Of a stretch of 64,000 bases of DNA, positions 55,325-64,000 are shown in pieces; position 1 is the stretch's first letter; each line of letters opens with the position of its first letter. Source of the DNA: Pseudomonas sp. RC10 (GTDB lineage: Bacteria > Pseudomonadota > Gammaproteobacteria > Pseudomonadales > Pseudomonadaceae). The notes under the pieces were generated by a model. It made no database searches and was not told the origin of the DNA. It saw only the letters and a program-made list of their open reading frames with translations. The position numbers and the translations under genes were made by a program. The DNA lies in assembly GCF_038397775.1 (NCBI RefSeq), contig NZ_CP151650.1:3906001-3970000 (forward strand). Reading direction: 5' to 3'.

Positions 55325-55800
55325 TCGCGAATGAATTCGCTCCTACAGAGCCCCCGCGTCGCCGAAAATGTGTCGCCCGACGCCGTTCCTACAGAGGTCC
55401 GGTGTCGCCGCAAATGTATCGCCCGACGCCGTTCCAACTGTGGGAGCGAATTCATTCGCGAAGGGCCCGTACATCCGGCACATCTCTGTCGCCTGACTGA
55501 TTTTCGCGAATGAATTCGCTCCTACAGGGCCCCGTGTCGCCGCAAATGTATCGCCCGACGCCGTTCCAACTGTAGGAGCGAATTCATTCGCGAAGGGCCC
55601 GTACATCCGGCACATCTCTGTCGCCTGACTGATTTTCGCGAATGAATTCGCTCCTACAGGGGCCCCGCGTCGCCGCAAACGTGTCGCCCGATGCAGTTCC
55701 AACTGTGGGAGCGAATTCATTCGCGAAGGGCCGGTACATCCGGCATATCCCTGTCGCCTGAGCGATTTTTCGCGAATGAATTCGCTCCTACAGGGGGACG
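55325..55800. repeat. Tandem cluster of GGAGCGAATTCATTCGCGAA REP elements, about 133-bp period
   Basis: Arms cgcgaatgaattcgctccta start at 55327, 55505, 55637 and 55771; inverse arms gggagcgaattcattcgcga start near 55442, 55572 and 55706. The last three repeats are 132-134 nt apart, with matching spacers (gggcccgtacatccggcaca, then tctctgtcgcctgactgatt). This fills the 737-nt gap between TauE/SafE and the cupin gene, where I see no ORF worth calling. Confidence 0.92.
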
Positions 55801-55893
55801 CGTTGCCGCACAAGTATCGCCTGATGCAGTTCCCATTGCCCCGCGGCATTTCAAAAAACCGGACCGCGAGTCACGTCGCAAACACGTCGACGC

Positions 55894-56397
55894 TCACGGC
55901 TCCCCCTCCCAATAATCCAGCGTCGCCTCAGGACGCTGCACGGCCTTGAACGCCCTCGCCCCATTTAGGGTGACCATCGCCTGATACTTGCCGGAATCCG
56001 GGTATTCGCAGACTTCCGGGGTTTCGCGGGTGCTGATGGAGAGGTATTTGAGCGGCGCGTCGGAGGTGTTGATGATTTGGTGCGGGTATTCCGGGCCCGG
56101 GGGAATGAAGATCACATCGCCGGGCTTGATCGGCAGCATTTCGCCCGCGACGCGCAGGCTGCCCTGCCCTTCGATGACCACGAACATCTCTTCCTGAGCG
56201 TAGTGAAAATGGTAAGGGCAGGAGCGTTTGCCCGGCGCGACGATGTCCACGGACGCGCCGAGCTTTTGGGCGGCGGTGCCGGTGCCGAGTCTTGCGGCCT
56301 GACTCTCGTAGAGCGGGTCGCGACGTTCAGCTTCCAACGGCACTTCGTTGAAGTTGCGGATCAGACGAGATGCCAGATCGAGCTGACGATTGGTCAT
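55894..56397 (-). CDS. Cupin-domain protein
   Basis: A 167-aa single-cupin protein. Cupin motif 1 is PYHFHYAQEEMFVVIEGQG (His, His, Glu metal ligands), and motif 2 is PPGPEYPHQIINTS (distal His). It may be a sugar isomerase-like or dioxygenase-like metalloprotein; no better name is supported. CAGGAAAAAAT precedes the ATG at 56397. Same strand as tam, 37 nt from its end. Confidence 0.8.
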   Translation of the reverse strand: MTNRQLDLASRLIRNFNEVPLEAERRDPLYESQAARLGTGTAAQKLGASVDIVAPGKRSCPYHFHYAQEEMFVVIEGQGSLRVAGEMLPIKPGDVIFIPPGPEYPHQIINTSDAPLKYLSISTRETPEVCEYPDSGKYQAMVTLNGARAFKAVQRPEATLDYWEGEP

Positions 56398-56434
56398 ATT
56401 TTTTCCTGTGATCCCAGCATCTGTAGGAGCGCAT

Positions 56435-57199
56435 CTAGCGGGTCGCAACAACAAACAGCCTCGGGAACGGCAGCAGCACGGAGCCGTCCGCCAATGCCGG
56501 ATATGCCTGGGAAATAGCCTTCAAATACGCATCGAGAAACGCTTTCTGCTCGCTGTCATCAAGCTTTTGCAGATACGGACGCAGTGCCGAGCCCTTGAAC
56601 CATTCGACCACCGCCGCATGCCCACCGGCCAAAGGGTGGTGGTAGGTGGTGCGCCAGACATCGACTTCCGCTGCGTGCGGTTGCAGCAGCTCAAAGTAAT
56701 ACGCGGCCGGATGACGATCCGGGTGTTTGACCGAGGCGATCTTGTCGGCCCATGGTCCGTTCGCCGCGATGTCGCGCGCCAGTCGGTGGGCGGGTTCTTC
56801 AAGGTTGTCCGGGGTCTGGACGGCGAGGCTGCCACCGGGATTGAGCAGGCTGACGAGGCGCGGGTACAGCTCGGCGTGGTTCGGCACCCACTGCAGCGAG
56901 GCGTTGGCGAGAATGACGTCGTAGCGTTGAGCCGGTTTCCAGACGCCGATATCCGCCAGTTCGAACGTGATGCTCGGCAGGCGCTGACGGGCGTCGCCCA
57001 GCATGTCATCGGAGCTGTCGAGACCGGTGATCAGCGCGTCGGGGAAACGCTCGGCCAACACTTCGGTGGAGTTGCCCGGACCGCAACCGAGGTCGATCGC
57101 AGTCTTGACGTCTTGCGTGGGAATGGCGGCGACCAGGTCGCGAACCGGGCGGGTGCGTTGCTGCTCGAACATCGAATACTGCTTGGCTGACCAACTCAT
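56435..57199 (-). CDS. tam: Trans-aconitate 2-methyltransferase
   Basis: SAM-dependent enzyme that methylates trans-aconitate, a spontaneous inhibitor formed from cis-aconitate. It has 254 aa. SAM motif I is TAIDLGCGPGNSTEVLA; MSWSAKQYSMFEQQRTRPVRD is the characteristic Tam N-terminus, and ILANASLQWVPNH is motif III. Last on the strand before the cupin gene; 146 nt separate it from the GMC oxidoreductase. Confidence 0.93.
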   Translation of the reverse strand: MSWSAKQYSMFEQQRTRPVRDLVAAIPTQDVKTAIDLGCGPGNSTEVLAERFPDALITGLDSSDDMLGDARQRLPSITFELADIGVWKPAQRYDVILANASLQWVPNHAELYPRLVSLLNPGGSLAVQTPDNLEEPAHRLARDIAANGPWADKIASVKHPDRHPAAYYFELLQPHAAEVDVWRTTYHHPLAGGHAAVVEWFKGSALRPYLQKLDDSEQKAFLDAYLKAISQAYPALADGSVLLPFPRLFVVATR

Positions 57200-57345
57200 C
57201 AGGCATTCCTTCTGTCATGAAAGGCATGCCGTGGAGGGTAAAGCCTGCCGCGCGGGAGTACAAATGAACAGCTATCGGCGCCGCACGACGACGGTGAGAG
57301 TGAGCGTGTTCACTCCCGCAGGCCATCGCGCTCGCCTCTGATCTA

Positions 57346-59004
57346 TCAAGCCGCGTGAATGACAGCCTGCGCGACCTCACTGACCGCGACCACCGCATCT
57401 TCCAGAATCAGATCAGCGCCCTTCTCTGCCACCATCAAGACTGCCGCATGGGTGTTGCCCGAGGTGATGTTGGGAAAGACCGACGCATCGACAATGCGCA
57501 ATCCCGCCAACCCGTGCACCTTGAGGCGCTTGTCGACCACGGAGGTCGAGGCGTCGGCGCCCATCGTGCAAGAACCGCACAGGTGATAGATCGAGCCGCT
57601 GTTTTCGCGGAAATATTGCAGCATTTCCTCTTCAGTTTGCACCGCCGAGCCTGGCAAGACCTCGTCCACGGTGATGCCTTTGAGCGCGGGCGCCCCCATG
57701 ATTTTGCGCATCAGGCGACTGCCCTGAATCACCTCGTCGATGTCCTTCTGGGTGCTCAGGTAATTGGGGTCGATCAGTGCCGCATCGCGAGGGTTGCTGG
57801 ACGCGATTTCCACGTGGCCGCGACTGGTCGGGCGGCACGGGTTGAAACACAGCAGAAACCCGGAGTACGGCTCGGGCTTGAGACTGGCCTTGTTGTTCTT
57901 CGGAATCTGGTACGACAGCGGGTTGAAATACAGCTGCAGGTTTGGGTGGCTCTGCTCATTGTTGCCACGAAAGAAGCCGCCCGCTTGGTTGACGCTCATC
58001 GCCAGTGCGCCCTTGCGGGTGAACAGGTATTTCAGACCCAGCTTGAACTGGCCGAACAGCGAGCTGAGCTGGTCGTTCAAGGTCGGAATATTGGACTTGT
58101 AGTAATAGCTGGCGCAGAGGTGGTCCTGCAGGTGCTGGCCCACGGCTGGCAAGTGCTTCACCAGCGGAATGCCATGTTTTCTCAGCAACGCCTGATCGGC
58201 CACGCCGGACAGTTGCAGGATTTTCGGCGTGTCGACGGCGCCTGCGCAGAGGATCACTTCCTTATTCGCCATGAACGTGCGGTTCACGCCGTTCTGACTG
58301 ACCTCAACGCCGACGGCACGAGTCCCCTGCTCATCGAACAGCACACGATCCACCAGTGCGTAATGCTCCAGCGTCAGGTTGCTGCGCCCCAGCGCCGGGT
58401 GCAGGTGCGCGAAGCTGCTGGAACAGCGCTCGCCGTTGCGGGTGTTGACGTCGTAGAGGCCTGCGCCTTCGAATGTCGGCCCGTTGAAATCCTCGCTGCG
58501 CGAATAGCCCAGCTGTTCGCAGCCTTCGAGGAACACGTCGCAGATCGGGTGTGTCTGGCCCTTCATCGGGGTGATGCTGATCGGGCCGCTGCCGCCGTGG
58601 TATTCGGTGTCGCCGAGCGGGTGGTTTTCCAGTTTGCGGAAGTACGGCAGCACGTCCTTGAAAGCCCAGCCGTCGTTACCGTCCGCCGCCCAGTCATCGA
58701 AATCGTGGGCCTGGCCGCGGACGTAGATCATCGCGTTGATCGAGCCCGAACCGCCCTGCACCTTGCCGCGCGGTGCGTAGATGGCGCGGTTGGCCAGTTG
58801 CTTCTGTGGCTGGCTGTAATACATCCAGTTGAAGGTCGGGTTGTAATACATTTTGGCGAAACCGACCGGGATCTTGAACCACAGCGAACTGTCTTTGCCG
58901 CCCGCTTCGAGCAGCAGCACCGTGTATTTTCCGGACGCTGAAAGGCGGTTGGCCAGAACGCAACCTGCGGCGCCAGCGCCAGCGATGATGTAGTCGTATG
59001 TCAT
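57346..59004 (-). CDS. GMC-family FAD alcohol oxidoreductase (choline dehydrogenase-like)
   Basis: A 552-aa flavoenzyme. FAD motif DYIIAGAGAAGCVLANRL at the N-terminus; GMC signature 1 in APRGKVQGGSGSINAMIYVR; C-terminal catalytic region with His in IYHLCGSCTMG and GNTHAAVLMVAEKGAD. It oxidises a primary alcohol to an aldehyde, which the aldehyde dehydrogenase in the same cluster could take further. Not clearly BetA: no betaine aldehyde dehydrogenase BetB or BetI next to it. Confidence 0.9.
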   Translation of the reverse strand: MTYDYIIAGAGAAGCVLANRLSASGKYTVLLLEAGGKDSSLWFKIPVGFAKMYYNPTFNWMYYSQPQKQLANRAIYAPRGKVQGGSGSINAMIYVRGQAHDFDDWAADGNDGWAFKDVLPYFRKLENHPLGDTEYHGGSGPISITPMKGQTHPICDVFLEGCEQLGYSRSEDFNGPTFEGAGLYDVNTRNGERCSSSFAHLHPALGRSNLTLEHYALVDRVLFDEQGTRAVGVEVSQNGVNRTFMANKEVILCAGAVDTPKILQLSGVADQALLRKHGIPLVKHLPAVGQHLQDHLCASYYYKSNIPTLNDQLSSLFGQFKLGLKYLFTRKGALAMSVNQAGGFFRGNNEQSHPNLQLYFNPLSYQIPKNNKASLKPEPYSGFLLCFNPCRPTSRGHVEIASSNPRDAALIDPNYLSTQKDIDEVIQGSRLMRKIMGAPALKGITVDEVLPGSAVQTEEEMLQYFRENSGSIYHLCGSCTMGADASTSVVDKRLKVHGLAGLRIVDASVFPNITSGNTHAAVLMVAEKGADLILEDAVVAVSEVAQAVIHAA

Positions 59005-59053
59005 GCACGGTTACCGCGTAAGTCGTTATTCAAAAAAGGCATTGGCGCCGATT

Positions 59054-60271
59054 TCAGCCCCGCGCCGGTGATGTGTCTTTCACATCCGCCGGGGTCGGCG
59101 CCATCTGCAGGTGCAAACGCGAACCGGTGTACGGCGTGTGGGCGCGCACCACGTCCATGTTCAGCTCTACACCCAGGCCTGGCTCGGTGGACGGGATGAT
59201 GTAGCCGTCTTCCCACTGCAAGGGTTTTTTCAGGATCTCGGCGTGGAAGCCGCCCCAAGTCTCGATGCTTTCCTGAATCAGAAAATTCGGCGTGCAGGTC
59301 GCCAGCTGGAAACTCGCCGCCGCGCCAATCGGCCCGTTGTACAGGTGCGGAGCGATCTGCGCGTAGTAGGCCTCGGCCATGCTGGCGATCTTCTTGGCCT
59401 CCAGCAGACCGCCGCAACGCGCGACGTTCATTTGCAGGATCGACGCACCGCCCGCCTGCAACAGCTTGAAGAATTCATACTTGGTGGTCAGGCGCTCGCC
59501 GGTGGCAATCGGGATGCTGGTCTTGGCTGCGACCTGGGCCATGGCCTCTTCCTGACCCGGCGGCACCGGCTCTTCGAACCACAGCGGGTCGTACTTTTCC
59601 AGGCGCTGTGCCAGACGAATCGCTGACGACGGCACCATTTGCCCGTGGGTGCCGAACAGCAGGTCGCATTTGTTGCCCACGGCTTCACGAATCTTGCGGC
59701 AGAAGGTTTCGCAGCGCTCCAGCACTTCCAGGGAAATCTGGTGGCCTGAGTACGCGGTGTAAGGCCCGGCCGGGTCGAACTTCACGGCGGTGAAGCCTTT
59801 GTTCATGTTCTCGACCGCGCATTCGGCGGCCAGGTCCGGGTCCTCGTAGTCGTACTCGCCCTGGCTGTTGACCGGGTACAGGTAGGTGTACGAACGCAGA
59901 CGCTCGTTGACCTTACCGCCCAGCAATTCGTACACCGGCTTGTTCGCCGCCTTGCCGATGATGTCCCAGCACGCCATTTCCAGGCCGCTGACCACGCCCA
60001 TCATCGTCAGGTCCGGGCGCTGGGTGAAGCCGCTCGAATAGGCCTGACGGAAGAAGCGTTCGATGTGGTGCGGGTCATGATTCAGCAGGTAGCGCTCGAA
60101 CACGTCTTCGATGATCGGCAGCATGGCTTTGGGGCCGAACGTGGCGGCGTAGATTTCCCCGACGCCTTCGATGCCGCAATCGGTTTTCAGTTTGACGAAC
60201 AGCCAGTACATGCCACCGATGTGCGGCGGCGGAACGGCGACGATGTGGGTTTCCAGGGCGATGATTTTCAT
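59054..60271 (-). CDS. Enolase-superfamily dehydratase/racemase (mandelate racemase / muconate lactonizing type)
   Basis: A 405-aa enzyme with an N-terminal capping domain and a (beta/alpha)7 barrel. Metal ligands fit Asp in NKCDLLFGTHGQ, Glu in DPLWFEEPVPPGQ and Glu in IATGERLTTKYE; the C-terminal His is in IAPHLYNGPIG. The usual KxK motif reads AVKFDPAG, so the second base differs. This points to a sugar-acid dehydratase-like reaction, substrate unknown. The ATG at 60271 is 1 nt from the MFS stop; a GTG 9 nt upstream is also possible. Confidence 0.85.
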   Translation of the reverse strand: MKIIALETHIVAVPPPHIGGMYWLFVKLKTDCGIEGVGEIYAATFGPKAMLPIIEDVFERYLLNHDPHHIERFFRQAYSSGFTQRPDLTMMGVVSGLEMACWDIIGKAANKPVYELLGGKVNERLRSYTYLYPVNSQGEYDYEDPDLAAECAVENMNKGFTAVKFDPAGPYTAYSGHQISLEVLERCETFCRKIREAVGNKCDLLFGTHGQMVPSSAIRLAQRLEKYDPLWFEEPVPPGQEEAMAQVAAKTSIPIATGERLTTKYEFFKLLQAGGASILQMNVARCGGLLEAKKIASMAEAYYAQIAPHLYNGPIGAAASFQLATCTPNFLIQESIETWGGFHAEILKKPLQWEDGYIIPSTEPGLGVELNMDVVRAHTPYTGSRLHLQMAPTPADVKDTSPARG

Positions 60272-60272
60272 G

Positions 60273-61592
60273 TCAGGCACCGTGTGCGTTGAAGGTTTTG
60301 CGCTTGACCCGCGCCCGCAGCGCCAGGGCTGTGAGGGTGCCGATCAGGCCAATGAAAGCGATGTAGCTGAAATAGAGCTTGTAACCCAGGGCACCGGGGA
60401 ACTGGTCAGTGAGGTAGCCATTGATCAGCGGAATGAAGGTGTCCGGCAGATAGCCCACCACTGAGACGATGCCAATGGCCAGGCCCGTGATGCGCAGCGG
60501 AATGTTGCACGTGTCGAGAATCGCCCAGTACAGGCCGCGAATGGCGTAGGTCATCAGGCCGATGAAGATCACCGTCACCACCAGCAAACCGAGGTTGTTC
60601 AGCGCCGGGAACAGCACCAGCCCGACCATCGCCAGTGACGCCAGGGCCAACGCCACGATCAGCACCGAGATGTTCGAATACTTGTCGCCGAGCCAGCCAC
60701 CACCGATGCCGCCCACCGGACGCATCCACAGTTTGATGGTGGTGATGGTGCCGGCCATAACGGCGGTCATGCCGCTGCCTTGCAGGTAATCCGAGAAGCT
60801 GTAGGTGGCCCAGAAGATGTGATAGCCGCAGAACACAATCGCCGTCACCAGCCACAGTTCCGGGATTTTGATCAGCGTGGCGAGGTCGCTGAACAGATTG
60901 TGTTTTTCTTCGTTTTCGGCGTTTTCAGCCGCGACTGATTTCGGGTCTTTCACCAGCACCAGCAGAAAACCCAGGCCGATGCAGATGAACGAATACAGGT
61001 ACACCACATGACGGAAACCCTCCGCTGCCGTCTGCCCGCCCGTGCCGATGGCGTAAGCGAAAATGCCCAGCGCGACGGTGGCCAGCAATGCTTCGACCAA
61101 CCCGCGACCGCCGTCCAGAATGCCGAAAAACCGGCCCTGCTCGGCGTGCTGCGCGATCATCTTCACCCGCTTGAGCACCGAGGCCCAAAAGGTCAAACCG
61201 GTGGTGAGCCCCCAGCAGCCGAAGATGATCATCAGGCCGGTCATCGACGGCACGGTCGAATACCACAGCCCCAACGCGCCGGTGGCGACCAGGGAAAAAA
61301 AGATCAGAAAGCGCGGCGCGATACGGTCCGCCAACCAGCCGCTGGGCAGGTAACTGAGCAGGAAAATCGTGCCCAGCATCGAATACAGATAGCCCAATTC
61401 ACTGTGGCTGATCTGAAACACGTCGAGCATGGTGGTCTGGTAGACCTGACGCAGATAGAGAATCGGGTAGATCGCACCCGCGGCGAGCACCAGCAGCATC
61501 AGCTGGATATAACGGCTGGCCTTGTCGCTCTTGGCGACGGGCACGGCAGCGGACGACTGAACAGCGGCCGCAACAGAAGCAGGCTTCGACAT
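60273..61592 (-). CDS. MFS transporter (anion:cation/OPA-type)
   Basis: A 439-aa permease with about 12 helices. The loop between helices 2 and 3 carries SGWLADRIAPRFLIFFS (MFS motif A-like), and the second half has WLGDKYSNISVLIV. N-terminal 28 residues are cytoplasmic and Ala/Ser-rich. Fits sugar-acid or organophosphate antiporters and thus could import the substrate of the enolase-superfamily enzyme. A hairpin (61606-61630) lies in its 5' leader. Confidence 0.88.
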   Translation of the reverse strand: MSKPASVAAAVQSSAAVPVAKSDKASRYIQLMLLVLAAGAIYPILYLRQVYQTTMLDVFQISHSELGYLYSMLGTIFLLSYLPSGWLADRIAPRFLIFFSLVATGALGLWYSTVPSMTGLMIIFGCWGLTTGLTFWASVLKRVKMIAQHAEQGRFFGILDGGRGLVEALLATVALGIFAYAIGTGGQTAAEGFRHVVYLYSFICIGLGFLLVLVKDPKSVAAENAENEEKHNLFSDLATLIKIPELWLVTAIVFCGYHIFWATYSFSDYLQGSGMTAVMAGTITTIKLWMRPVGGIGGGWLGDKYSNISVLIVALALASLAMVGLVLFPALNNLGLLVVTVIFIGLMTYAIRGLYWAILDTCNIPLRITGLAIGIVSVVGYLPDTFIPLINGYLTDQFPGALGYKLYFSYIAFIGLIGTLTALALRARVKRKTFNAHGA

Positions 61593-61605
61593 TTTTCAAG
61601 ACCTC

Positions 61606-61634
61606 AGCGCCCTCCGGATTCCGAGGCGCTTTTT
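61606..61634. other. Hairpin in the 5' leader of the MFS gene
   Basis: Perfect stem AGCGCC/GGCGCT with a 13-nt loop 14 nt upstream of the MFS start. The T-tract TTTTTAT follows on the + strand, away from the gene, so its terminator function for this operon is doubtful. Confidence 0.4.
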
Positions 61635-61680
61635 ATATTGTTGTTATGGGCGCAGAGGCGAGTTTCGAGCGGCGAGCTGC

Positions 61681-61860
61681 AAGTAAAAGCGGTACGCGGT
61701 GCGCTTTTGTCTTGTAGCTCGCAGCTCAGGACTTACCAATGCTTCAAAGCAGCACGCGATCTGCTTTTGTCTTGCAGCTTGGAGCTCGGCATCTGCCGCT
61801 GCTCCAAAGCAGCACGCGGTCTGCTTTTGTCTTGCAGCTTGCAGCTTGAAGCTCGCCGCT
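61681..61860. repeat. 60-bp tandem repeat, three copies
   Basis: The core CTTTTGTCTTG starts at 61703, 61763 and 61823, an exact 60-nt spacing. Units share agcagcacgcggtctgcttt and a following tcttgcagcttgNagctcg run with alternating AGCT. It separates the aldehyde dehydrogenase from the MFS gene on the transcribed strand; there is no ORF. Confidence 0.9.
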
Positions 61861-61865
61861 TGCCG

Positions 61866-63290
61866 CTAGAACTTGAGGACAACGAGCCGGGTCTGGGTGA
61901 ATTCGAGCATGCCGTGCTTGCCGTCATCGCCCCCCAGCCCCGAGCGCTTCCAACCGGCGTGGAAACCCTGATACGGGTCGGCCGGGGTGCGATTGACGTA
62001 CAGCTCCCCTGCTTCGATGGCGTTGGCAACTTTCATCGTGGTGCGGTAGTTCTCGGTGTACAGCACCGACGACAAGCCGAATTGATGGTCGTTGGCCATG
62101 ACCAGCGCTTCGTCGATGTCGCGGTACTTGAGCACCGGGAGCACCGGGCCGAAGATTTCTTCCTGAACGATTTCCATGTCCTGACGGCAACTGCTGAGCA
62201 GCGTTGGCGGGTAGAAATGGCCTTTGCCAACGGGCAACACGCCGCCGGCCTCCAGCACTGCGCCTTCGCCGATGGCACGCTCGACCATGGCGTGAATGTT
62301 CTGCTGGGCACTGGCACTGACCAGCGGGCCCATGCGCGAAGCGTCTTCGGCACGATCACCAAAACCCACCGCACTGATCTTTGTTTTCAACAGACCAAGG
62401 AAACGCTCGTACACACCCTCGTGCACATACACCCGCTCCACCGCCGTGCAGAGTTGGCCGCAGTGGGTGGTCTTGGAGACAACGATATCGCTCGCGGCTT
62501 TTTCCAGATCAGCATCGGCCTCGATGATCGCAGGCGTCTTGCCGCCCAGCTCCAGCGACGGTTTGGCGATGTTTTCCTTGCAATAGTCCAGCACGATGCG
62601 CCCGGCGTTGACGCTGCCGGTCAGGGTGATCATGCCCACGGCTTTATGGGTGCAAACGTTCGCAGCGGTCTTGTGGTCCATGGTGAGGATGTTGATCACC
62701 CCGGCCGGAATGCCCGATTGCTGTACGGCCTTGGCGATTTCAAAGGCTGAAATCGGCGTGTTGTTGCTCGGACGAACCACCACGGTATTGCCCGCGATCA
62801 GCGCCGGGGCGATCTTGCGCAGCAGCGTATAGACCGGGTAGTTGAACGGAATCAGGCACGCCACGACGCCGATCGGCTGACGTTGCAGCAGAATATTTTC
62901 GTTGGGCGTGTCGCTGGGAATGATTTCGCCTTCGATACGGCGCGCCCACTCGGCATGGTAACGGGTGATTTGCGCAGCGTAGCGGGCTTCGTTGCTGGCG
63001 TCGGCGACGCTTTTGCCAGACTCGGCGGCCAGTGCCTGACCAATGTCTTCGGCGCAGGCTTCAAGGGCGTCGGCCAGGGAACGCAGATGATCACCGCGCT
63101 CGATGCTGGTCAAACCGCCCCAGACTTTCTGCGCCGCAGCGGCGGCGTTCACGGCCGCCACCGCTTCCTCGGCGGTTGCCGCCGGGACATGTCCAACCAA
63201 CGCTTCGGTGGCCGGGTTGTAGACCGCAATCACCGCGTCATGGGCAGGCTCGGCAAACTGGCCGTTGACATAGTTTCGTTCGAGTCGCAT
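61866..63290 (-). CDS. NAD(P)-dependent aldehyde dehydrogenase (AldA/lactaldehyde-dehydrogenase-like)
   Basis: A 474-aa ALDH. The general-base Glu is in LELGGKTPAIIEAD and the catalytic Cys in THCGQLCTAVERVYVHE. N-terminus MRLERNYVNGQF and C-terminus TRLVVLKF match the AldA/GapA-type subgroup acting on small hydroxyaldehydes. It would oxidise the aldehyde formed by the GMC enzyme or by the sugar-acid pathway. First gene after the LysR regulator; AGGA is not obvious before the ATG. Confidence 0.92.
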   Translation of the reverse strand: MRLERNYVNGQFAEPAHDAVIAVYNPATEALVGHVPAATAEEAVAAVNAAAAAQKVWGGLTSIERGDHLRSLADALEACAEDIGQALAAESGKSVADASNEARYAAQITRYHAEWARRIEGEIIPSDTPNENILLQRQPIGVVACLIPFNYPVYTLLRKIAPALIAGNTVVVRPSNNTPISAFEIAKAVQQSGIPAGVINILTMDHKTAANVCTHKAVGMITLTGSVNAGRIVLDYCKENIAKPSLELGGKTPAIIEADADLEKAASDIVVSKTTHCGQLCTAVERVYVHEGVYERFLGLLKTKISAVGFGDRAEDASRMGPLVSASAQQNIHAMVERAIGEGAVLEAGGVLPVGKGHFYPPTLLSSCRQDMEIVQEEIFGPVLPVLKYRDIDEALVMANDHQFGLSSVLYTENYRTTMKVANAIEAGELYVNRTPADPYQGFHAGWKRSGLGGDDGKHGMLEFTQTRLVVLKF

Positions 63291-63422
63291 GTGGGACGTC
63301 CACCGTTGTTTTTGTACGAATGACGAGCAGTCTTGTCATCGAACACGGTGGCGACAAACGATTTATTGATCCGACAAACATTCCAAAAACGCACGTTACT
63401 GTCCTACCCCATCGTTGCGTGG

Positions 63423-64000
63423 TCAGGGAATCGCTGTCAGGGCCGCCGTAGAGGGTTCGAGCTGACGCTGCGCCAGCCAGATTTCTTCCTGCAACCACTG
63501 GCTGAAGACCTGCAATTGCGGCAAATCCTGCTCCGGGCGGGTCACCAGCCAATACGATTGGTGGCCTTCGACGTGCACGTTCATCACTTGAGTCAGGTGT
63601 CCGGTGGCCAATTCAGGGGCAACCATGTGCCAGTCGGCGATGGTGATGCCCAGTCCGTCGACTGCCGCACGAATGGCCAGGTCGAGCAGGTCGAACTCGT
63701 ACCCGCCCTGGGTATCGACGCCCTGGATGCGCGCGGCGTCGAGCCAGTGTTTCCAGGTCAGGTAGCGCTGGTCCTCGTTGGCCAGCACGTGCAGCAGCGT
63801 CAGGCGATTGAGGTCGATCCCCTCGTCGCTCGACTCCCGCGCATACAGCGACGGCGCGCAGACCGCGATGTGCCGCTCCTGAATCAGCAGTGAACTGTCC
63901 AGCCCGTCCCACTCGCCGTTGCCAAACCGGATCGCACAATCGAGGGTGCTGGTCTCGGCCAGGCTGTCCTGCAAACGGGTGCTGATGCTCAACTCCAATT
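63423..64000 (-). CDS. LysR-family transcriptional regulator, 3' part (start outside window)
   Basis: About 192 residues of the substrate-binding domain are visible (CAIRFGNGEWDGLDSSLLI; then LLIQERHIAVCAPSLYA; GLGITIADWHMV). The N-terminal helix-turn-helix lies beyond position 64000, so the gene is cut by the window. The subgroup resembles GcvA-type LTTRs. Same strand as the aldehyde dehydrogenase, 132 nt upstream of it, and a likely regulator of that cluster. Confidence 0.85.
   Translation of the reverse strand, partial: LELSISTRLQDSLAETSTLDCAIRFGNGEWDGLDSSLLIQERHIAVCAPSLYARESSDEGIDLNRLTLLHVLANEDQRYLTWKHWLDAARIQGVDTQGGYEFDLLDLAIRAAVDGLGITIADWHMVAPELATGHLTQVMNVHVEGHQSYWLVTRPEQDLPQLQVFSQWLQEEIWLAQRQLEPSTAALTAIP

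Noticed and set aside
57346..59004. Choline dehydrogenase betA
   Set aside because: The GMC family match is good, but betB, betI or choline transporters are absent and the neighbours suggest another alcohol.

Overview
The window looks like chromosomal DNA of a non-aeruginosa Pseudomonas (fluorescens/putida/syringae-like). The pointers are high GC, an MvaT/MvaU-family H-NS-like protein, gnd-zwf next to a GH15 glucosidase, the glgA-treZ-malQ-treY-glgX block, CptA with a ColR-like box, and many Pseudomonas-type REP elements (GGAGCGAATTCATTCGCG and GGAGCCGGCTTGCTGGCG). I saw no rRNA, tRNA, CRISPR array, insertion sequence or prophage. The first gene (ABC ATPase) and the last (LysR regulator) are cut by the window edges.

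Layout. (1) 1-6.6 kb: a tightly overlapping operon for a polyamine/opine-type ABC importer plus a three-subunit flavoprotein oxidase with the gene order of hcnABC and opine oxidases. (2) 6.6-12 kb: CPA1 Na+/H+ antiporter, a formate/nitrite-transporter remnant, moaA, a NIT-ANTAR nitrate-type antiterminator and a DUF3800 protein. (3) 12-15.7 kb: TPR membrane protein, MvaU-like nucleoid protein (TTG start), a secreted protein, gloA. (4) 15.9-23.4 kb: ahpF, ahpC, a KfrA-like coiled-coil protein, a hybrid histidine kinase, gor, galU. (5) 23.7-26.2 kb: small hypothetical genes and lipoproteins, alkB. (6) 26.4-31.6 kb: leftward gnd-zwf-HAD-GH15 operon. (7) 31.9-36.8 kb: a 56-aa protein, cptA, TerC-CBS-CorC protein, GNAT. 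(8) 37.4-48.4 kb: rightward glycogen/trehalose operon glgA-treZ-malQ-treY-DUF2934-glgX. (9) 48.5-49.45 kb: a 149-bp tandem repeat array. (10) 49.5-57.2 kb: soluble chemoreceptor with an apparent C-terminal sensor, hydroxyaspartate ammonia-lyase, a hypothetical gene, GNAT-LysE, TauE/SafE, a REP cluster, cupin, tam. (11) 57.3-64 kb: leftward catabolic cluster LysR - aldehyde dehydrogenase - MFS - enolase-superfamily enzyme - GMC oxidoreductase.

How genes fit together. Antioxidant genes (ahpCF, gor, and zwf/gnd for NADPH) lie near each other. GlgA/MalQ/GlgX make and trim alpha-glucans, which TreY/TreZ can convert to trehalose; the GH15 enzyme beside zwf/gnd may return alpha-glucosides to glucose. 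The two end clusters look like substrate-specific uptake and oxidation modules whose substrates cannot be read from sequence. Mosaic repeats are the most unusual non-coding content: one roughly 47-nt palindromic-arm family occurs at three separate places and has expanded into a perfectly periodic 149-bp array.
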